Shown: positions 34,474-44,124, counted from the stretch's first letter. The stretch: 64,000 nucleotides of DNA from CAYJKB01 sp964370625 (GCA_964370625.1 CAYJKB010000002.1:1-64000), one strand, 5' to 3'. The notes: generated by a model from the letters alone, not told the origin. Translations and numbers: made by a program.

Positions 34474-35664
34474 TTAGAAATCACATTTATTTCCGTAATA
34501 ACAACATTTTAGGAGTTTTACCATTTCTTCATCGTTAATTTTACGTGGGTTAGTACCAGTACAAGCATCAGAAATTGCTATTGGAGCAATAGTTTCAACT
34601 TTTGCTAAGAATTCTTCTTCTGAAATCATTCCATTTTCGAAATCTTTTAAGCAACTTGGAATATTTAGTCGAACATTACACTCATCAATTGTGTCAGCAA
34701 GTTTTGCAACTAATTCTTCATTGTTTGCAGCTGTAAGACCGATTGATTTTGCAATTTCTACATAACGTCCGAAAGCATATTCATCTTTTGCATTAAAACG
34801 GATAACTTGTGGAAGATAAATTGCATTTGCACAACCATGTGGAATATGACCTTTTTCAAATGCAGCACCTGTTTTATGTGCCATTGAATGTACAATACCT
34901 AAGATTGCATTTGAGAATGCCATACCAGCCATACATTGAGCATAGTGAACTTTTTCACGAGCTGCTTTATCGCCATTGTATGATGCTTCTAGATATTCAA
35001 ATACCATTGAAATCGCTTTAAGTGCAAGTGGATCTGTAAAATCATTAGCAACAGTTGAAACATAAGCTTCAAATGCATGAGTTAAAGCGTCCATACCTGT
35101 ATGAGCTGTTAAAGTTTTTGGCATAGTTTCAGCAAGTTCTGGATCTACAATTGCAATATCAGGAGTGATATTATAATCCGCTAGAGGATATTTAATGCCT
35201 TTTGCATAATCAGTGATTACTGAGAACGCTGTAACTTCTGTTGCTGTGCCTGAAGTTGAAGCAATTGCAACAAATGTAGCTTTTTTACGAAGTTTTGGCA
35301 TTGAGAAAGGATTGATAATGTCTTCAAACTTAGTTTCTGGATATTCATAGAAAACCCACATAGCTTTCGCAGCATCGATAGGCGAACCGCCACCCATAGC
35401 AATGATAATATCTGGTTCAAATTCGCTCATCATTTTAGCTCCAGCCATAACAGTTTCAACTGATGGGTCTGGTTCTACGTTTTCAAATAGACGAGTTTCG
35501 ATTCCAGCTTCTTTTAGATAAGCTAAAGCACGATCAACAAATCCGAATTTTTTCATCGAACCGCCACCTAATACAAGAACAGCTTTTTTTCCATCTAGTT
35601 CCGCTAGTTTTGCAAGTGACCCTGCTCCAAAATATAAATCACGAGGCAATGTAAATCTTTTCAT
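34474..35664 (-). CDS. Iron-containing alcohol dehydrogenase
   Basis: A 396-aa group III NAD(P)-dependent alcohol dehydrogenase, likely a fermentative aldehyde/alcohol enzyme such as butanol dehydrogenase. It has the nucleotide-binding GGGSMKKFGF and GGGSPIDAAKAMW, and metal-binding residues in MDALTHAFEAYVS, HSMAHKTGAAFEKGHIPHG. GGAGC precedes the ATG. A 14-bp palindrome lies in its leader. The C-terminus has a short cysteine-containing end (KCCYYGNKCDF). Confidence 0.95.
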   Translation of the reverse strand: MKRFTLPRDLYFGAGSLAKLAELDGKKAVLVLGGGSMKKFGFVDRALAYLKEAGIETRLFENVEPDPSVETVMAGAKMMSEFEPDIIIAMGGGSPIDAAKAMWVFYEYPETKFEDIINPFSMPKLRKKATFVAIASTSGTATEVTAFSVITDYAKGIKYPLADYNITPDIAIVDPELAETMPKTLTAHTGMDALTHAFEAYVSTVANDFTDPLALKAISMVFEYLEASYNGDKAAREKVHYAQCMAGMAFSNAILGIVHSMAHKTGAAFEKGHIPHGCANAIYLPQVIRFNAKDEYAFGRYVEIAKSIGLTAANNEELVAKLADTIDECNVRLNIPSCLKDFENGMISEEEFLAKVETIAPIAISDACTGTNPRKINDEEMVKLLKCCYYGNKCDF

Positions 35665-35687
35665 TTTTATAGCTCCTTTTATATAAT

Positions 35688-35701
35688 ATAAGATATCTTA
35701 T
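35688..35701. promoter_or_regulatory. Palindrome in the alcohol dehydrogenase leader
   Basis: ATAAGATATCTTAT is a perfect palindrome 24 nt before the dehydrogenase ATG. It could be an operator. Confidence 0.4.
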
Positions 35702-35792
35702 TTATTTTACACTAATTACCATAACAATTCAATACTTTTTTGTTAAACAATTAACAAATTTTTATTAACTTAATTATTTTACCACTATTAGC

Positions 35793-35816
35793 CATTTATG
35801 TTCAATCACATAAATG
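35793..35816. promoter_or_regulatory. Inverted repeat before feoAB
   Basis: CATTTATGT and ACATAAATG form perfect 9-nt arms separated by 6 nt, a geometry like Crp/Fnr-family sites. No Fur box was recognised. Confidence 0.45.
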
Positions 35817-35855
35817 CAATTTAATAAATATACTGTTTATAGAGGTGATTTTTAA

Positions 35856-36083
35856 ATGTTAAGAACTATTTGTTTAAATGATATACAAGTCGGTCAAACA
35901 TTTACAGTGCGAGATATTTTATGCACTGGAAATACTAGACGTAGATTATCTGATTTAGGTATAATCCCTAATACTAAGGTTGAATGTATAGGCAAAAGTC
36001 CATTAGGTGACCCCACAGCACTTTTAATTAGAGGTGTAGTTTATGCTTTGCGTAATGAAGATTTAGCATGTATTTTAGTGTGA
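35856..36083 (+). CDS. feoA: Ferrous iron transport protein A
   Basis: A 75-aa SH3-like protein that supports FeoB. Family pattern TRRRLSDLGIIPNTKVECIG followed by PLGDPTALLIRG is present. Encoded 9 nt upstream of feoB in one operon; an inverted repeat 40-63 nt before the ATG may regulate it. Confidence 0.95.
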   Translation: MLRTICLNDIQVGQTFTVRDILCTGNTRRRLSDLGIIPNTKVECIGKSPLGDPTALLIRGVVYALRNEDLACILV

Positions 36084-36092
36084 GGTGACATA

Positions 36093-38189
36093 ATGAAACA
36101 AAATAAAATTTGCAAGAAGGAAAGGATTATCGCTCTTTGTGGTAATCCTAATGTTGGAAAAAGCACTTTGTTCAATTCGCTTACAGGTTTAAATCAACAC
36201 ACTGGAAACTGGGCAGGAAAAACTGTTGATGTTGCAACGGGTAAATTTTCTTTTAATAATATTTCATATAAAGTGGTTGATTTACCGGGGACTTATTCAT
36301 TAGTTACTCATTCAGCTGAAGAGGAAGTTGCACGTGATTTTTTGATTTTTGAAAAAATCGATGCAGTTATCGTTGTTTGTGATGCCACTTGTCTTGAACG
36401 AAATTTAAATCTTGTTCTTCAAACTCTGGAAATCACAAAAAATGTCATTGTTTGCATAAATTTACTTGATGAAGCACATAAAAAAGGGATAAGAATTAAT
36501 TTAAAACAACTAGAACAATATTTAGGTGTCCCTGTAGTTGGTTTAGTTGCACGACGAAAAAAAACACTTCATGCACTTCAAATTGCCCTAGATAAGCTAA
36601 TTCATGAGAACACTGAATCAAAGTATATTAAAATTAATTATCCTGAAGCTGTTGAAAATGCTATAGCATTAATAGAGCCAACTGTTACTGATATTACTGA
36701 GGACAAAATCAGCCCTAGATTACTTTCACTTAAATTATTAAATAGCCCAGATGATTTTATAAATAAACTCACAAAATATTTACTATATAGTTTTAAGCAT
36801 AATAAAGAAATTTATACAGCTTTAAACAAAGCGAAAAATAATCTAATGAATGAAAATATAAATTCTGATAAATTTGAAGATATGATAACTTCATCACTTA
36901 TTCTTTATGCTGAAAAAATTTGTAACAATGTTGTTAAATATAAAAACCCAAAATACACTAATTTCGATAGAAAGATTGATAAGATAATCACTGGTAAATA
37001 TACTGCTTATCCTATAATGCTTTTTTTACTTTTACTTATTTTATGGATTACAATTACAGGTGCAAACTATCCATCTGCATTATTAGCTGAATTTTTTACA
37101 AAATCCGAACCTGCTGTTTTTGCCTTTTTTGAAACATTTCTTATTCCAAATGAATTAAATAAAATGCTAACTTATGGCGTATATAGAGTTTTATCTTGGG
37201 TGATTTCAGTAATGCTTCCACCTATGGCTATATTTTTCCCATTTTTCACTTTGCTTGAGGACATAGGTTTTTTGCCTCGTATTGCTTTTAATTTAGATAA
37301 ACATTTTAAAAATGCCAAAACTTGTGGCAAGCAAGCACTTACAATGTGTATGGGATTTGGTTGCAATGCTGCTGGTGTTGTTGGTTGTAGAATAATTGAT
37401 AGCCCTAGAGAACGAATTGTCGCAATGATTACTAACAGTTTCGTTCCTTGCAATGGTAGATTTCCTACTTTAATTGCAATAATAACTATGTTTTTTGTTG
37501 GATTTGGTGATGGTTTTGGTGCTTCTCTTTTATCTGCTTTTATTCTTACAGGTATAATTGTTTTAGGAGTTGCAAGCACCTTTTTTGTGTCTCGTATTTT
37601 ATCATTAACTCTGCTCAAAGGTGTTCCCTCTACATTCACTTTAGAACTTCCACCATATAGGTCTCCCCAAGTTGGCAAAATTTTAGTACGCTCAATTATT
37701 GACAGAACTTTATTTGTGCTAGGCCGTGCGATTGTCGTAGCTGCACCAGCTGGTGCTATAATTTGGTTTTTTGCAAATACGTATATCGGTGATTTAACTA
37801 TTCTTTCACATTTATCAATTTTTCTTGACCCTATTGGTGAAATTATGGGGCTTGATGGCATGATTTTACTGGCTTTTATATTAGGTTTTCCAGCCAATGA
37901 AATTGTAATCCCTATACTTCTTATGGGTTATATGTCAGGGGGTATGCTGATTGAAAGCGATAATCTCTTTAACTTACACAAAATCCTTACTCAAAATGGG
38001 TGGACTGTGCTTACAGCGATAAATACAATGTTGTTTTCTCTGTTTCATTTTCCATGTTCAACAACACTACTTTCTATTAAAAAAGAGAGCAAAAGCAATA
38101 AATATACTCTATGGGCATTTTTAATTCCAACGATTTTTGGATTTATTATTTGTTGTGTAACTACATTTATTTATAATTTATTATTTTAA
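36093..38189 (+). CDS. feoB: Ferrous iron transport protein B
   Basis: A 698-aa membrane ferrous-iron transporter. The N-terminal G domain has GNPNVGKSTLFN, DLPGTYSL and a guanine-nucleotide dissociation-inhibitor region; the C-terminal part has two Gate domains (CMGFGCNAAGVVGCRIIDSP near residue 425) and about eight to ten helices. GAGGTGACATA precedes the ATG. There is no feoC. In an anaerobe this is the expected main iron uptake route. Confidence 0.97.
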   Translation: MKQNKICKKERIIALCGNPNVGKSTLFNSLTGLNQHTGNWAGKTVDVATGKFSFNNISYKVVDLPGTYSLVTHSAEEEVARDFLIFEKIDAVIVVCDATCLERNLNLVLQTLEITKNVIVCINLLDEAHKKGIRINLKQLEQYLGVPVVGLVARRKKTLHALQIALDKLIHENTESKYIKINYPEAVENAIALIEPTVTDITEDKISPRLLSLKLLNSPDDFINKLTKYLLYSFKHNKEIYTALNKAKNNLMNENINSDKFEDMITSSLILYAEKICNNVVKYKNPKYTNFDRKIDKIITGKYTAYPIMLFLLLLILWITITGANYPSALLAEFFTKSEPAVFAFFETFLIPNELNKMLTYGVYRVLSWVISVMLPPMAIFFPFFTLLEDIGFLPRIAFNLDKHFKNAKTCGKQALTMCMGFGCNAAGVVGCRIIDSPRERIVAMITNSFVPCNGRFPTLIAIITMFFVGFGDGFGASLLSAFILTGIIVLGVASTFFVSRILSLTLLKGVPSTFTLELPPYRSPQVGKILVRSIIDRTLFVLGRAIVVAAPAGAIIWFFANTYIGDLTILSHLSIFLDPIGEIMGLDGMILLAFILGFPANEIVIPILLMGYMSGGMLIESDNLFNLHKILTQNGWTVLTAINTMLFSLFHFPCSTTLLSIKKESKSNKYTLWAFLIPTIFGFIICCVTTFIYNLLF

Positions 38190-38198
38190 ATATCAAAA

Positions 38199-38227
38199 AG
38201 GTGTGTGATAATATTTATCACACACCT
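38199..38227 (+). terminator. feoAB terminator
   Basis: A 13-bp perfect stem (AGGTGTGTGATAA / TTATCACACACCT) with a 3-nt loop, followed by AAATTTTATG. Confidence 0.85.
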
Positions 38228-38283
38228 AAATTTTATGAATACATACCATTTGCTAACATGTACTCAGAGATTTATAAATTAAA

Positions 38284-38693
38284 TTATTCAGCTTTTATAT
38301 TTGCAACACCCATAGTGAATGTATAGTCTACTCCACGAATAACTTTTACTGTTAACAACTTTCCGCTTGTAACATCAAGTTCAACGTCATTTGCATAAAC
38401 AAAACTATCATCTAGTGTTTTAATAAGTCTGCCATCAACATAAAATTCTACAACAATGTCATCATTGGAAGGTGCGTCACTATCAAGATAACCTATTTCA
38501 AAAGATAGTTTGTCGTATTTTCCATCAAGTGCTATATATGCTTCGTTAAGATCTTCGTAGCCACGTATTGCAATCGTAAAACCTTGATTGTGCTCAACCC
38601 CTGACATTTTAAATGTATCACGAGATTCCCCACCAACATAAATTTCACTAAAAACACTTGGGAATTTAAATTGATAAGGCACTAAATATGTAG
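38284..38693 (-). CDS. C-terminal fragment of a surface-type protein, truncated at the gap
   Basis: About 136 residues, 5' end lost in the assembly gap. The fragment looks like an NPCBM/NEW2-type beta-sandwich (FKFPSVFSEIYVGGESRDTF, KYDKLSFEIGYLDS, IVVEFYVDGRLIKTLDD), a fold found in copper amine oxidase-like and wall-associated Clostridial proteins. Size, signal peptide and function of the whole protein cannot be seen. Confidence 0.6.
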
Positions 38694-38793
38694 NNNNNNN
38701 NNNNNNNNNNNNNNNNNNNNNNNNNNNNNNNNNNNNNNNNNNNNNNNNNNNNNNNNNNNNNNNNNNNNNNNNNNNNNNNNNNNNNNNNNNNNN
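38694..38793. other. Assembly gap (100 N)
   Basis: Exactly 100 N, the conventional placeholder for a gap of unknown size. Reading frames that cross it are artefacts. Confidence 0.99.
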
Positions 38794-39230
38794 CACCACC
38801 AATTTTCACCGACAGCCTCACCGATATTTATGCGAAGTCCATCATAAACACCAGCTGGAAGTGCAAAATCATCATAATATTTAGTTGGAAAGTAGTCATT
38901 TACAAGGCTTATGCTGACATCATAATCATAACCATTATCGTAGACTTTTTGTTGTGCAGAATTTACAATCATTTGCATATTATCTTGCAGAATAAACAAA
39001 ACTTCGCTTTTATTATCTGCATTTTCAGTAAGTGGTGTAACGATTTCAAGAACAGTATCACGAACGGATAATTTAAGCTGTTGGTCATAATCTGTATTAG
39101 AATTTGCAATTACATGAAGTCTAATCAATTTGTCTGCAATTTCTTCTCTTGTGTTTTCTGCAAAAATTCCATATGTAAGTAGTGCAAATAGTAATAAAAT
39201 AGCTGTAAATTCAATTTTTTTAAGTTGCAT
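38794..39230 (-). CDS. spoIIR: Stage II sporulation protein R, truncated at the gap
   Basis: The first 145 or so residues of SpoIIR, the forespore signal that activates SpoIIGA and thus pro-sigma-E processing. A hydrophobic N-terminal segment (IEFTAILLLFALLTYGIF) precedes the family pattern RLHVIANSNTDYDQQLKLSV, DYFPTKYYDDFALPAGVYDG, LRINIGEAVGENWW. The expected next residues and the C-terminus are missing in the gap. AGGAG lies 8 nt before the ATG but is inside a stem. Confidence 0.9.
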
Positions 39231-39237
39231 AAGTAAA

Positions 39238-39276
39238 ACTCCTATCTATTAATCTGATTAGATTATAGACAGGAGT
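39238..39276 (-). promoter_or_regulatory. Stem containing the spoIIR Shine-Dalgarno
   Basis: ACTCCTGTCTAT pairs with ATAGATAGGAGT (one G-U), extended by AATCT / AGATT after a bulge. The AGGAG for spoIIR is in the 3' arm, followed by TTTTACTT and ATG. It may be a terminator for ispE, a translational lock, or both. Confidence 0.55.
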
Positions 39277-39284
39277 TCTTTTAT

Positions 39285-40157
39285 TTAAACATCATTTATA
39301 TCATTTGAAATTTTAGTCATATGTGTGTCATTAAATAATGCTCGTAATCTAGCATAAGCAAGCTCACATTTTTTCCAATCAGAGAATAGTCCGAAAGTTG
39401 TAGGCCCACTTCCACTCATAACAGCACCATCAGCACCACTATCAAAAAGTACATTTTTTATATATGGTATCTCTTTATGCATAGATGCTGTAACTTCTTC
39501 CATAACGTTAAACATTCTGCGAGAAATAGAAGTATAATCGGCGTTATTCAGTGCATCAATCACCCCTGTAGTATCAGGTCTGTTGATTATTTTTGCACTG
39601 TCAATCTTTGAATATATTTTAGCAGTTGATACAGAAAATGGTGGTTTACAAAGCACAACTTCGCATTCTGGCATGTTAGGAAGTGGTGTTAAAATTTCAC
39701 CAATTCCCTCGGATAACATTGTTCCTCCACGCACACAATAAGGCACATCAGCTCCTAATACCTTTGACATTTTCATCATATCTTCAAGGCTAATATTAGC
39801 CTTATATAATTTATTTAATCCAATTAATACAGCAGCTGCATTTGTGCTACCACCCGCTAAACCTGCTGCAACAGGAATTTTCTTTAAAATATTTATATCA
39901 ACACCATTATTTACAATACCAGTTTCATTAAAAAATAATTCAGCTGCTTTATATGCGATATTTCTGTTATCTGTCGGCAAAAAATAAAGATTAGTTTTTA
40001 GTCGAATATTTTTCCCTCTGCCTATTTTTATGTTTACATTATCAGCAAGGTCAACTGTTTGCATTATCATTCGCACTTCATGATAATTATCAGGTCTTTT
40101 ACCTAATACATCAAGTGTTATATTTATTTTTGCACGAGCTTTAATATTAATTTCCAT
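39285..40157 (-). CDS. ispE: 4-diphosphocytidyl-2-C-methyl-D-erythritol kinase
   Basis: GHMP-family kinase of the MEP isoprenoid pathway. The 290-aa protein has ARAKINITLDVLGKRPDNYHE at the N-terminus, the ATP loop PVAAGLAGGSTNAAA and the C-terminal MSGSGPTTFGLF. The ATG at 40157 fits the family start; only a weak GGATGTG site lies upstream. It lies 20 nt downstream of the PHP phosphatase gene, so the two are probably cotranscribed. Confidence 0.95.
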   Translation of the reverse strand: MEINIKARAKINITLDVLGKRPDNYHEVRMIMQTVDLADNVNIKIGRGKNIRLKTNLYFLPTDNRNIAYKAAELFFNETGIVNNGVDINILKKIPVAAGLAGGSTNAAAVLIGLNKLYKANISLEDMMKMSKVLGADVPYCVRGGTMLSEGIGEILTPLPNMPECEVVLCKPPFSVSTAKIYSKIDSAKIINRPDTTGVIDALNNADYTSISRRMFNVMEEVTASMHKEIPYIKNVLFDSGADGAVMSGSGPTTFGLFSDWKKCELAYARLRALFNDTHMTKISNDINDV

Positions 40158-40177
40158 TTTTATCACATCCAACAAAA

Positions 40178-40969
40178 TTATATTTTATATTGTTCAAATT
40201 TAAAATTTTTAAAGGTTGATAGATATTTAAATCCCGCTTTTTTAGCATTTTCCACAGCCATTTCATAGCCATAGCCTGTCATTTTAGGTTCATGACTATC
40301 ACTACCAAATGTTAAAAGTTCGCCACCTAAACTTTTATAACGTTCTAAAATAACTTGACCAGGACCTACTTCAGAGAGCCATGTTAAAAGCATTTTTCCA
40401 TTCATTTCAAGTGCTATTCCTTTTGAAATAATTGCTTTTAATACATCATCAAGATAATCAATATGATCTGAAAAATCTTTTTTAACACCAAGTGCCTCCA
40501 TAAGTCTAAGTGGGTAACCAATATGCGCTAAAATATTAAATTGTCCCCATGCAATAAGTCCTTCAATTTCTTTGATATATTTAATCAAATAATCATGACC
40601 ATTTACTTTTGAAAAATCAAACCAATATATATCAATTCTATCACTAAGTGCATGAAGTGAACCAATTTTTATATCAAAATCCATGAATAATTCTTTTGCA
40701 GTTTGTTCAGGTTCTACTTGCCCTTGTCCGATTTCAACACCGAATAAAATATCCAGTTTATCGCCATATTTTTCTCTACATAGCTCAACTTCTTGACGAG
40801 TTTGAGCTGGATCAAATTTAAATTGACCAACTGTATTATCATTTGCAAATTCATAATGATCTGTAATTGCAATTGTTGTAAACCCTTTTTCAATAGCATT
40901 TATACAAACTTCAGAAATTTCTCCTGTTGCATCATCAGAATGTTTTGTATGTATATGTAAATCTGTCAT
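40178..40969 (-). CDS. PHP-domain phosphatase, histidinol-phosphatase-like
   Basis: A 263-aa PHP-superfamily metal-dependent phosphoesterase. Ligand motifs DLHIHTKHSDD, ITDHYEF, GVEIGQG, HIGYPL and GSDSHEP appear in order and match HisJ-type histidinol-phosphatases. No other histidine genes are nearby, so another phosphoester substrate is possible. Confidence 0.87.
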   Translation of the reverse strand: MTDLHIHTKHSDDATGEISEVCINAIEKGFTTIAITDHYEFANDNTVGQFKFDPAQTRQEVELCREKYGDKLDILFGVEIGQGQVEPEQTAKELFMDFDIKIGSLHALSDRIDIYWFDFSKVNGHDYLIKYIKEIEGLIAWGQFNILAHIGYPLRLMEALGVKKDFSDHIDYLDDVLKAIISKGIALEMNGKMLLTWLSEVGPGQVILERYKSLGGELLTFGSDSHEPKMTGYGYEMAVENAKKAGFKYLSTFKNFKFEQYKI

Positions 40970-41134
40970 AATAATAACCTTTCTTTATTTGTTTTATTTT
41001 ATTATACAGTAAATTTTTATTTTTATCCACTGTATATTGTAACATATTTACTAATTAAATCCTACTTTCTGTTTGGATAAAATTTTGATTTAAGCAAATA
41101 CTATATTTGTATCACATAAAAAGGAGATGATAAA

Positions 41135-41341
41135 ATGGATAAACTAGCTCTAACACTTGTAATCATCGGTGCTATCAATTGGGGTAGTATTGGTATTTTT
41201 GGTTTTGATATTGTAGGGTCACTTTTGGGTGGTCAGATGTCTATATTTAGTAGAGTTATTTTTACAATTGTAGGTCTTGCTGGTATTTGGGCAATAACAT
41301 TACTATTTAAACCTAGCGGAAATAAACAACATCATGTGTAA
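41135..41341 (+). CDS. DUF378-family small membrane protein
   Basis: A 68-aa protein with two hydrophobic helices (about residues 4-29 and 38-58) and the DUF378 pattern VIIGAINWGSIGIFGFDIVG. Function unknown. AAGGAGATG precedes the ATG; it stands alone between divergent and convergent genes. Confidence 0.88.
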   Translation: MDKLALTLVIIGAINWGSIGIFGFDIVGSLLGGQMSIFSRVIFTIVGLAGIWAITLLFKPSGNKQHHV

Positions 41342-41434
41342 ATTAATAAGGCAAAAGACTAAAAGTGAATGACTTGCCTTTTAATCAAAATATGAATAGA
41401 CAATTTAATTTGTAAGTTAGAAAAATGTAAAAAG

Positions 41435-41468
41435 AGGCTGAGACACTTTTGCAAAAGCGTCTCAGCCT
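41435..41468. terminator. Terminator between DUF378 gene and ackA
   Basis: AGGCTGAGAC / GTCTCAGCCT form a 10-bp stem; the loop contains a self-pairing CTTTTGCAAAAG. Likely shared by the convergent genes. Confidence 0.85.
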
Positions 41469-41513
41469 TGTTCAAATAATGGATGCGACCCACAGGTCAC
41501 ACTCATTATTTAA

Positions 41514-42704
41514 TTATTTAAGTAGTCTTACTGTATCTTCAGCAATTACAAGTTCTTCGTTTGTTGGAATAACAAGTACACGAACTTTTGCATCATCAAC
41601 AGAAATATCCATTTGACGACCTCTGTATGAGTTCTTTTCTTCGTCGATTTTAATTCCAAGGAATTCCATGTTTTGACAAACATCCCAACGAACTGAACGG
41701 TCATTTTCGCCTACACCAGCTGTAAAGATAATAGCATCAACGCCACCCATTTCAGCTACATAAGAACCGATGATTTTTTTAACTGATTTATTGAACATAC
41801 CTTTTGCAAGTTTTGCTCTTTCATTGCCTTCTTCAATAGCGTTATCTAAATCTCTAAAGTCAGAAGACACACCAGAAATACCTAGCATACCTGATTCTTT
41901 ATTTAAAATGCTGATAACTTGAGAAGCAGCTTTTTCTTCTTGTTGGCATAAGAACTCTATGATAGCAGGGTCAATGTTACCACAACGAGTACCCATTGGT
42001 AAACCGTCAAGTGGAGTAAAGCCCATAGAAGTATCAACAGAATTACCACCGTCAATAGCAGTAATAGAAGAACCATTACCTAAGTGACACGTAATAAGTT
42101 TTAAATCTTCGATTGATTTGCCAAGCATTTGAGCAGCTTGTCCAGATACATATTTATGAGATGTACCATGGAAACCATATCTACGGATTTTATATTTGTC
42201 ATAATATTCATAAGGAACAGCATACATATATGAATCTTGTGGCATTGTTTGGTGGAAAGCTGTGTCAAATACTGCAACTTGTTTTACATCACCCATGATT
42301 TCAGCACAAGCACGAATACCTACAAGGTTTGGAGGATTGTGAAGTGGTGCTAGAGGGATACAAGCTTCAATCGCTTTTATAACTTCATCATTTATTACAA
42401 CTGAATCTGCGAAGAATTCCCCACCATGTACAACACGATGACCTACAGCGTCAATTGCTTTCATATCGGAAATCACACCGATTTCAGGACTTACAAGTGC
42501 ATCAACTACAGCTTTAATTGCATCAGAGTGATTTGCCATAGGAATGTCAAGTTTAACTTTATCTTTACCTTCAACTTCGTGGTTTAGACGTCCATCGATA
42601 CCTATTCTTTCACATAAACCTTTTGCAAGTACAGTTTTTGCAGCCATATCAAATAATTGATATTTCAGCGAAGAACTACCAGCGTTAATTACAAGTACAT
42701 TCAT
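41514..42704 (-). CDS. ackA: Acetate kinase
   Basis: Interconverts acetyl phosphate and acetate with ATP formation, a main energy step in fermentation. The 396-aa protein has [49 protein letters not shown] and the C-terminal GVGEND motif. ATG at 42704 is preferred, 9 nt after GGAG; a TTG just upstream is less likely. pta, often adjacent, is not here. Confidence 0.98.
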   Translation of the reverse strand: MNVLVINAGSSSLKYQLFDMAAKTVLAKGLCERIGIDGRLNHEVEGKDKVKLDIPMANHSDAIKAVVDALVSPEIGVISDMKAIDAVGHRVVHGGEFFADSVVINDEVIKAIEACIPLAPLHNPPNLVGIRACAEIMGDVKQVAVFDTAFHQTMPQDSYMYAVPYEYYDKYKIRRYGFHGTSHKYVSGQAAQMLGKSIEDLKLITCHLGNGSSITAIDGGNSVDTSMGFTPLDGLPMGTRCGNIDPAIIEFLCQQEEKAASQVISILNKESGMLGISGVSSDFRDLDNAIEEGNERAKLAKGMFNKSVKKIIGSYVAEMGGVDAIIFTAGVGENDRSVRWDVCQNMEFLGIKIDEEKNSYRGRQMDISVDDAKVRVLVIPTNEELVIAEDTVRLLK

Positions 42705-42880
42705 CAATTTTTTCTCCTTAAATTAAATATTTTCATTGCTATATTATATTTATGATATTATAATAATCATATAACATTCCTATTATATAATAGTTATACA
42801 CATTTTACAAGTAAAATTGAAGATTTTTACAACAATTTATCATAAATTACGAGAATATTTCAAAACATTAGGAGAATAAC

Positions 42881-44083
42881 ATGGAAATCTGCGCTATCAT
42901 TAGTGAATATAACCCATTTCACAATGGTCATTTTTATCAAATTGCACAAACAAAAAATGTCCTTTCAAAATCACATGCTATAGTTGCTGTCATGAGTGGC
43001 AACTTTGTTCAGCGTGGTGAACCTGCCCTTTATGAAAAATATGCTCGTGCTAAGTGTGCTGTGCTATCAGGCGCCGACCTTGTTATTGAATTGCCTTTAA
43101 TATATGCTGTATCTTCTGCTGAATATTTTGCTAAAGGTGCTATAGATGCAATTTCTAAGCTTGGCATTTGTACTCATTTATCATTTGGAAGTGAACATGG
43201 ACAAATCGATGTTATGTTCAATATTGCAAAAACCTTGAAAGACCCGTCTTTTCATAATTCCGTAAAAAACTATTTAAATACAGGTGTCACTTATGCTGTT
43301 GCTAGACAAAAAGCATTAGAACAAATATCTCCATATTATGCAGATATAATTAGTCAACCTAATAATATTTTAGGCATTGAATATATAAAAGCAATGCTTT
43401 CAAGTGATTTGAATTTGATTCCTATCACAATTAAGCGTTTTGGAGTTTCCCATGATAGTTCCGATTTTTCAGATAATATAACCTCTGCTAGCAATATTCG
43501 TGATATTATTCGCAACAAAGGTATAAATGCTGTGAAAAATTTTATTCCACAACCAGTGTATGAAACTTTAAGTAACCTACCTTTAGTTACCACCGAAAAA
43601 ATGGAGCATGATATTTTATGCCAAATGCGAAGACTTTCTCTTTCTGATATTTCTAAACTTCCTGATATTTCAGAAGGTATTGAAAATCGATTCCTTGATG
43701 CTTGTAACAATTCTAGTTCTATCGAAGAAATTTATTCTAAAGTCAAAACTAAACGTTATACATTAAGCCGTATTAGGCGTATGTTAATGCATGCTTATTT
43801 AGGTATAACTGCTGATATGTATACTTTTGATACTGAATACCTTAAAATTCTTGCATTCAATGATACAGGTAGAGCTTTATTAAAAAAAATTAAAACTACA
43901 TCATCCGTCCCTTTAATTACAAAGCCATCTGCTAATTTAGAATTATCTTTAGCTTCTCAAAAGTTATTTGACCTTGATATTTTAGCCACTGATTTATATA
44001 ATTTATCCACTTTAGATTCATCTTTATATAAAGCAAAAGCAGAAATGCGAAAAACTCCGTTTTATAACAAAACTAATATATAA
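42881..44083 (+). CDS. tmcAL: tRNA(Met) cytidine acetate ligase (TmcAL)
   Basis: A 400-aa HIGH-type nucleotidyltransferase that makes N4-acetylcytidine at the wobble position of elongator tRNA(Met) from acetate and ATP. Motifs IISEYNPFHNGHFYQI, VMSGNFVQRGEPAL and SNIRDIIR match the family (formerly YlbM). GGAG precedes the ATG. It is divergent from ackA, whose product acetate is its substrate; whether this is more than coincidence is inference. Confidence 0.93.
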   Translation: MEICAIISEYNPFHNGHFYQIAQTKNVLSKSHAIVAVMSGNFVQRGEPALYEKYARAKCAVLSGADLVIELPLIYAVSSAEYFAKGAIDAISKLGICTHLSFGSEHGQIDVMFNIAKTLKDPSFHNSVKNYLNTGVTYAVARQKALEQISPYYADIISQPNNILGIEYIKAMLSSDLNLIPITIKRFGVSHDSSDFSDNITSASNIRDIIRNKGINAVKNFIPQPVYETLSNLPLVTTEKMEHDILCQMRRLSLSDISKLPDISEGIENRFLDACNNSSSIEEIYSKVKTKRYTLSRIRRMLMHAYLGITADMYTFDTEYLKILAFNDTGRALLKKIKTTSSVPLITKPSANLELSLASQKLFDLDILATDLYNLSTLDSSLYKAKAEMRKTPFYNKTNI

Positions 44084-44089
44084 TAAAAT

Positions 44090-44119
44090 AAGCTGTGATG
44101 AATTTTTTCACCACAGCTT
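44090..44119. terminator. Terminator between tmcAL and the reductase
   Basis: AAGCTGTGATGAA / TTCACCACAGCTT, 13 bp with one mismatch, with T-rich flank; serves convergent genes. Confidence 0.85.
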
Positions 44120-44124
44120 TTAAT

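Noticed and set aside
35665..35855. Fur box before feoAB
   Set aside because: No match to the GATAATGATAATCATTATC-type sequence; only other palindromes are present.
37172..37897. 241-codon antisense frame inside feoB
   Set aside because: feoB is clearly coding on the other strand; the frame is a codon-usage shadow.
38284..39230. Two longer frames read across the N run
   Set aside because: Undetermined bases translate to X; the flanking proteins belong to different families.
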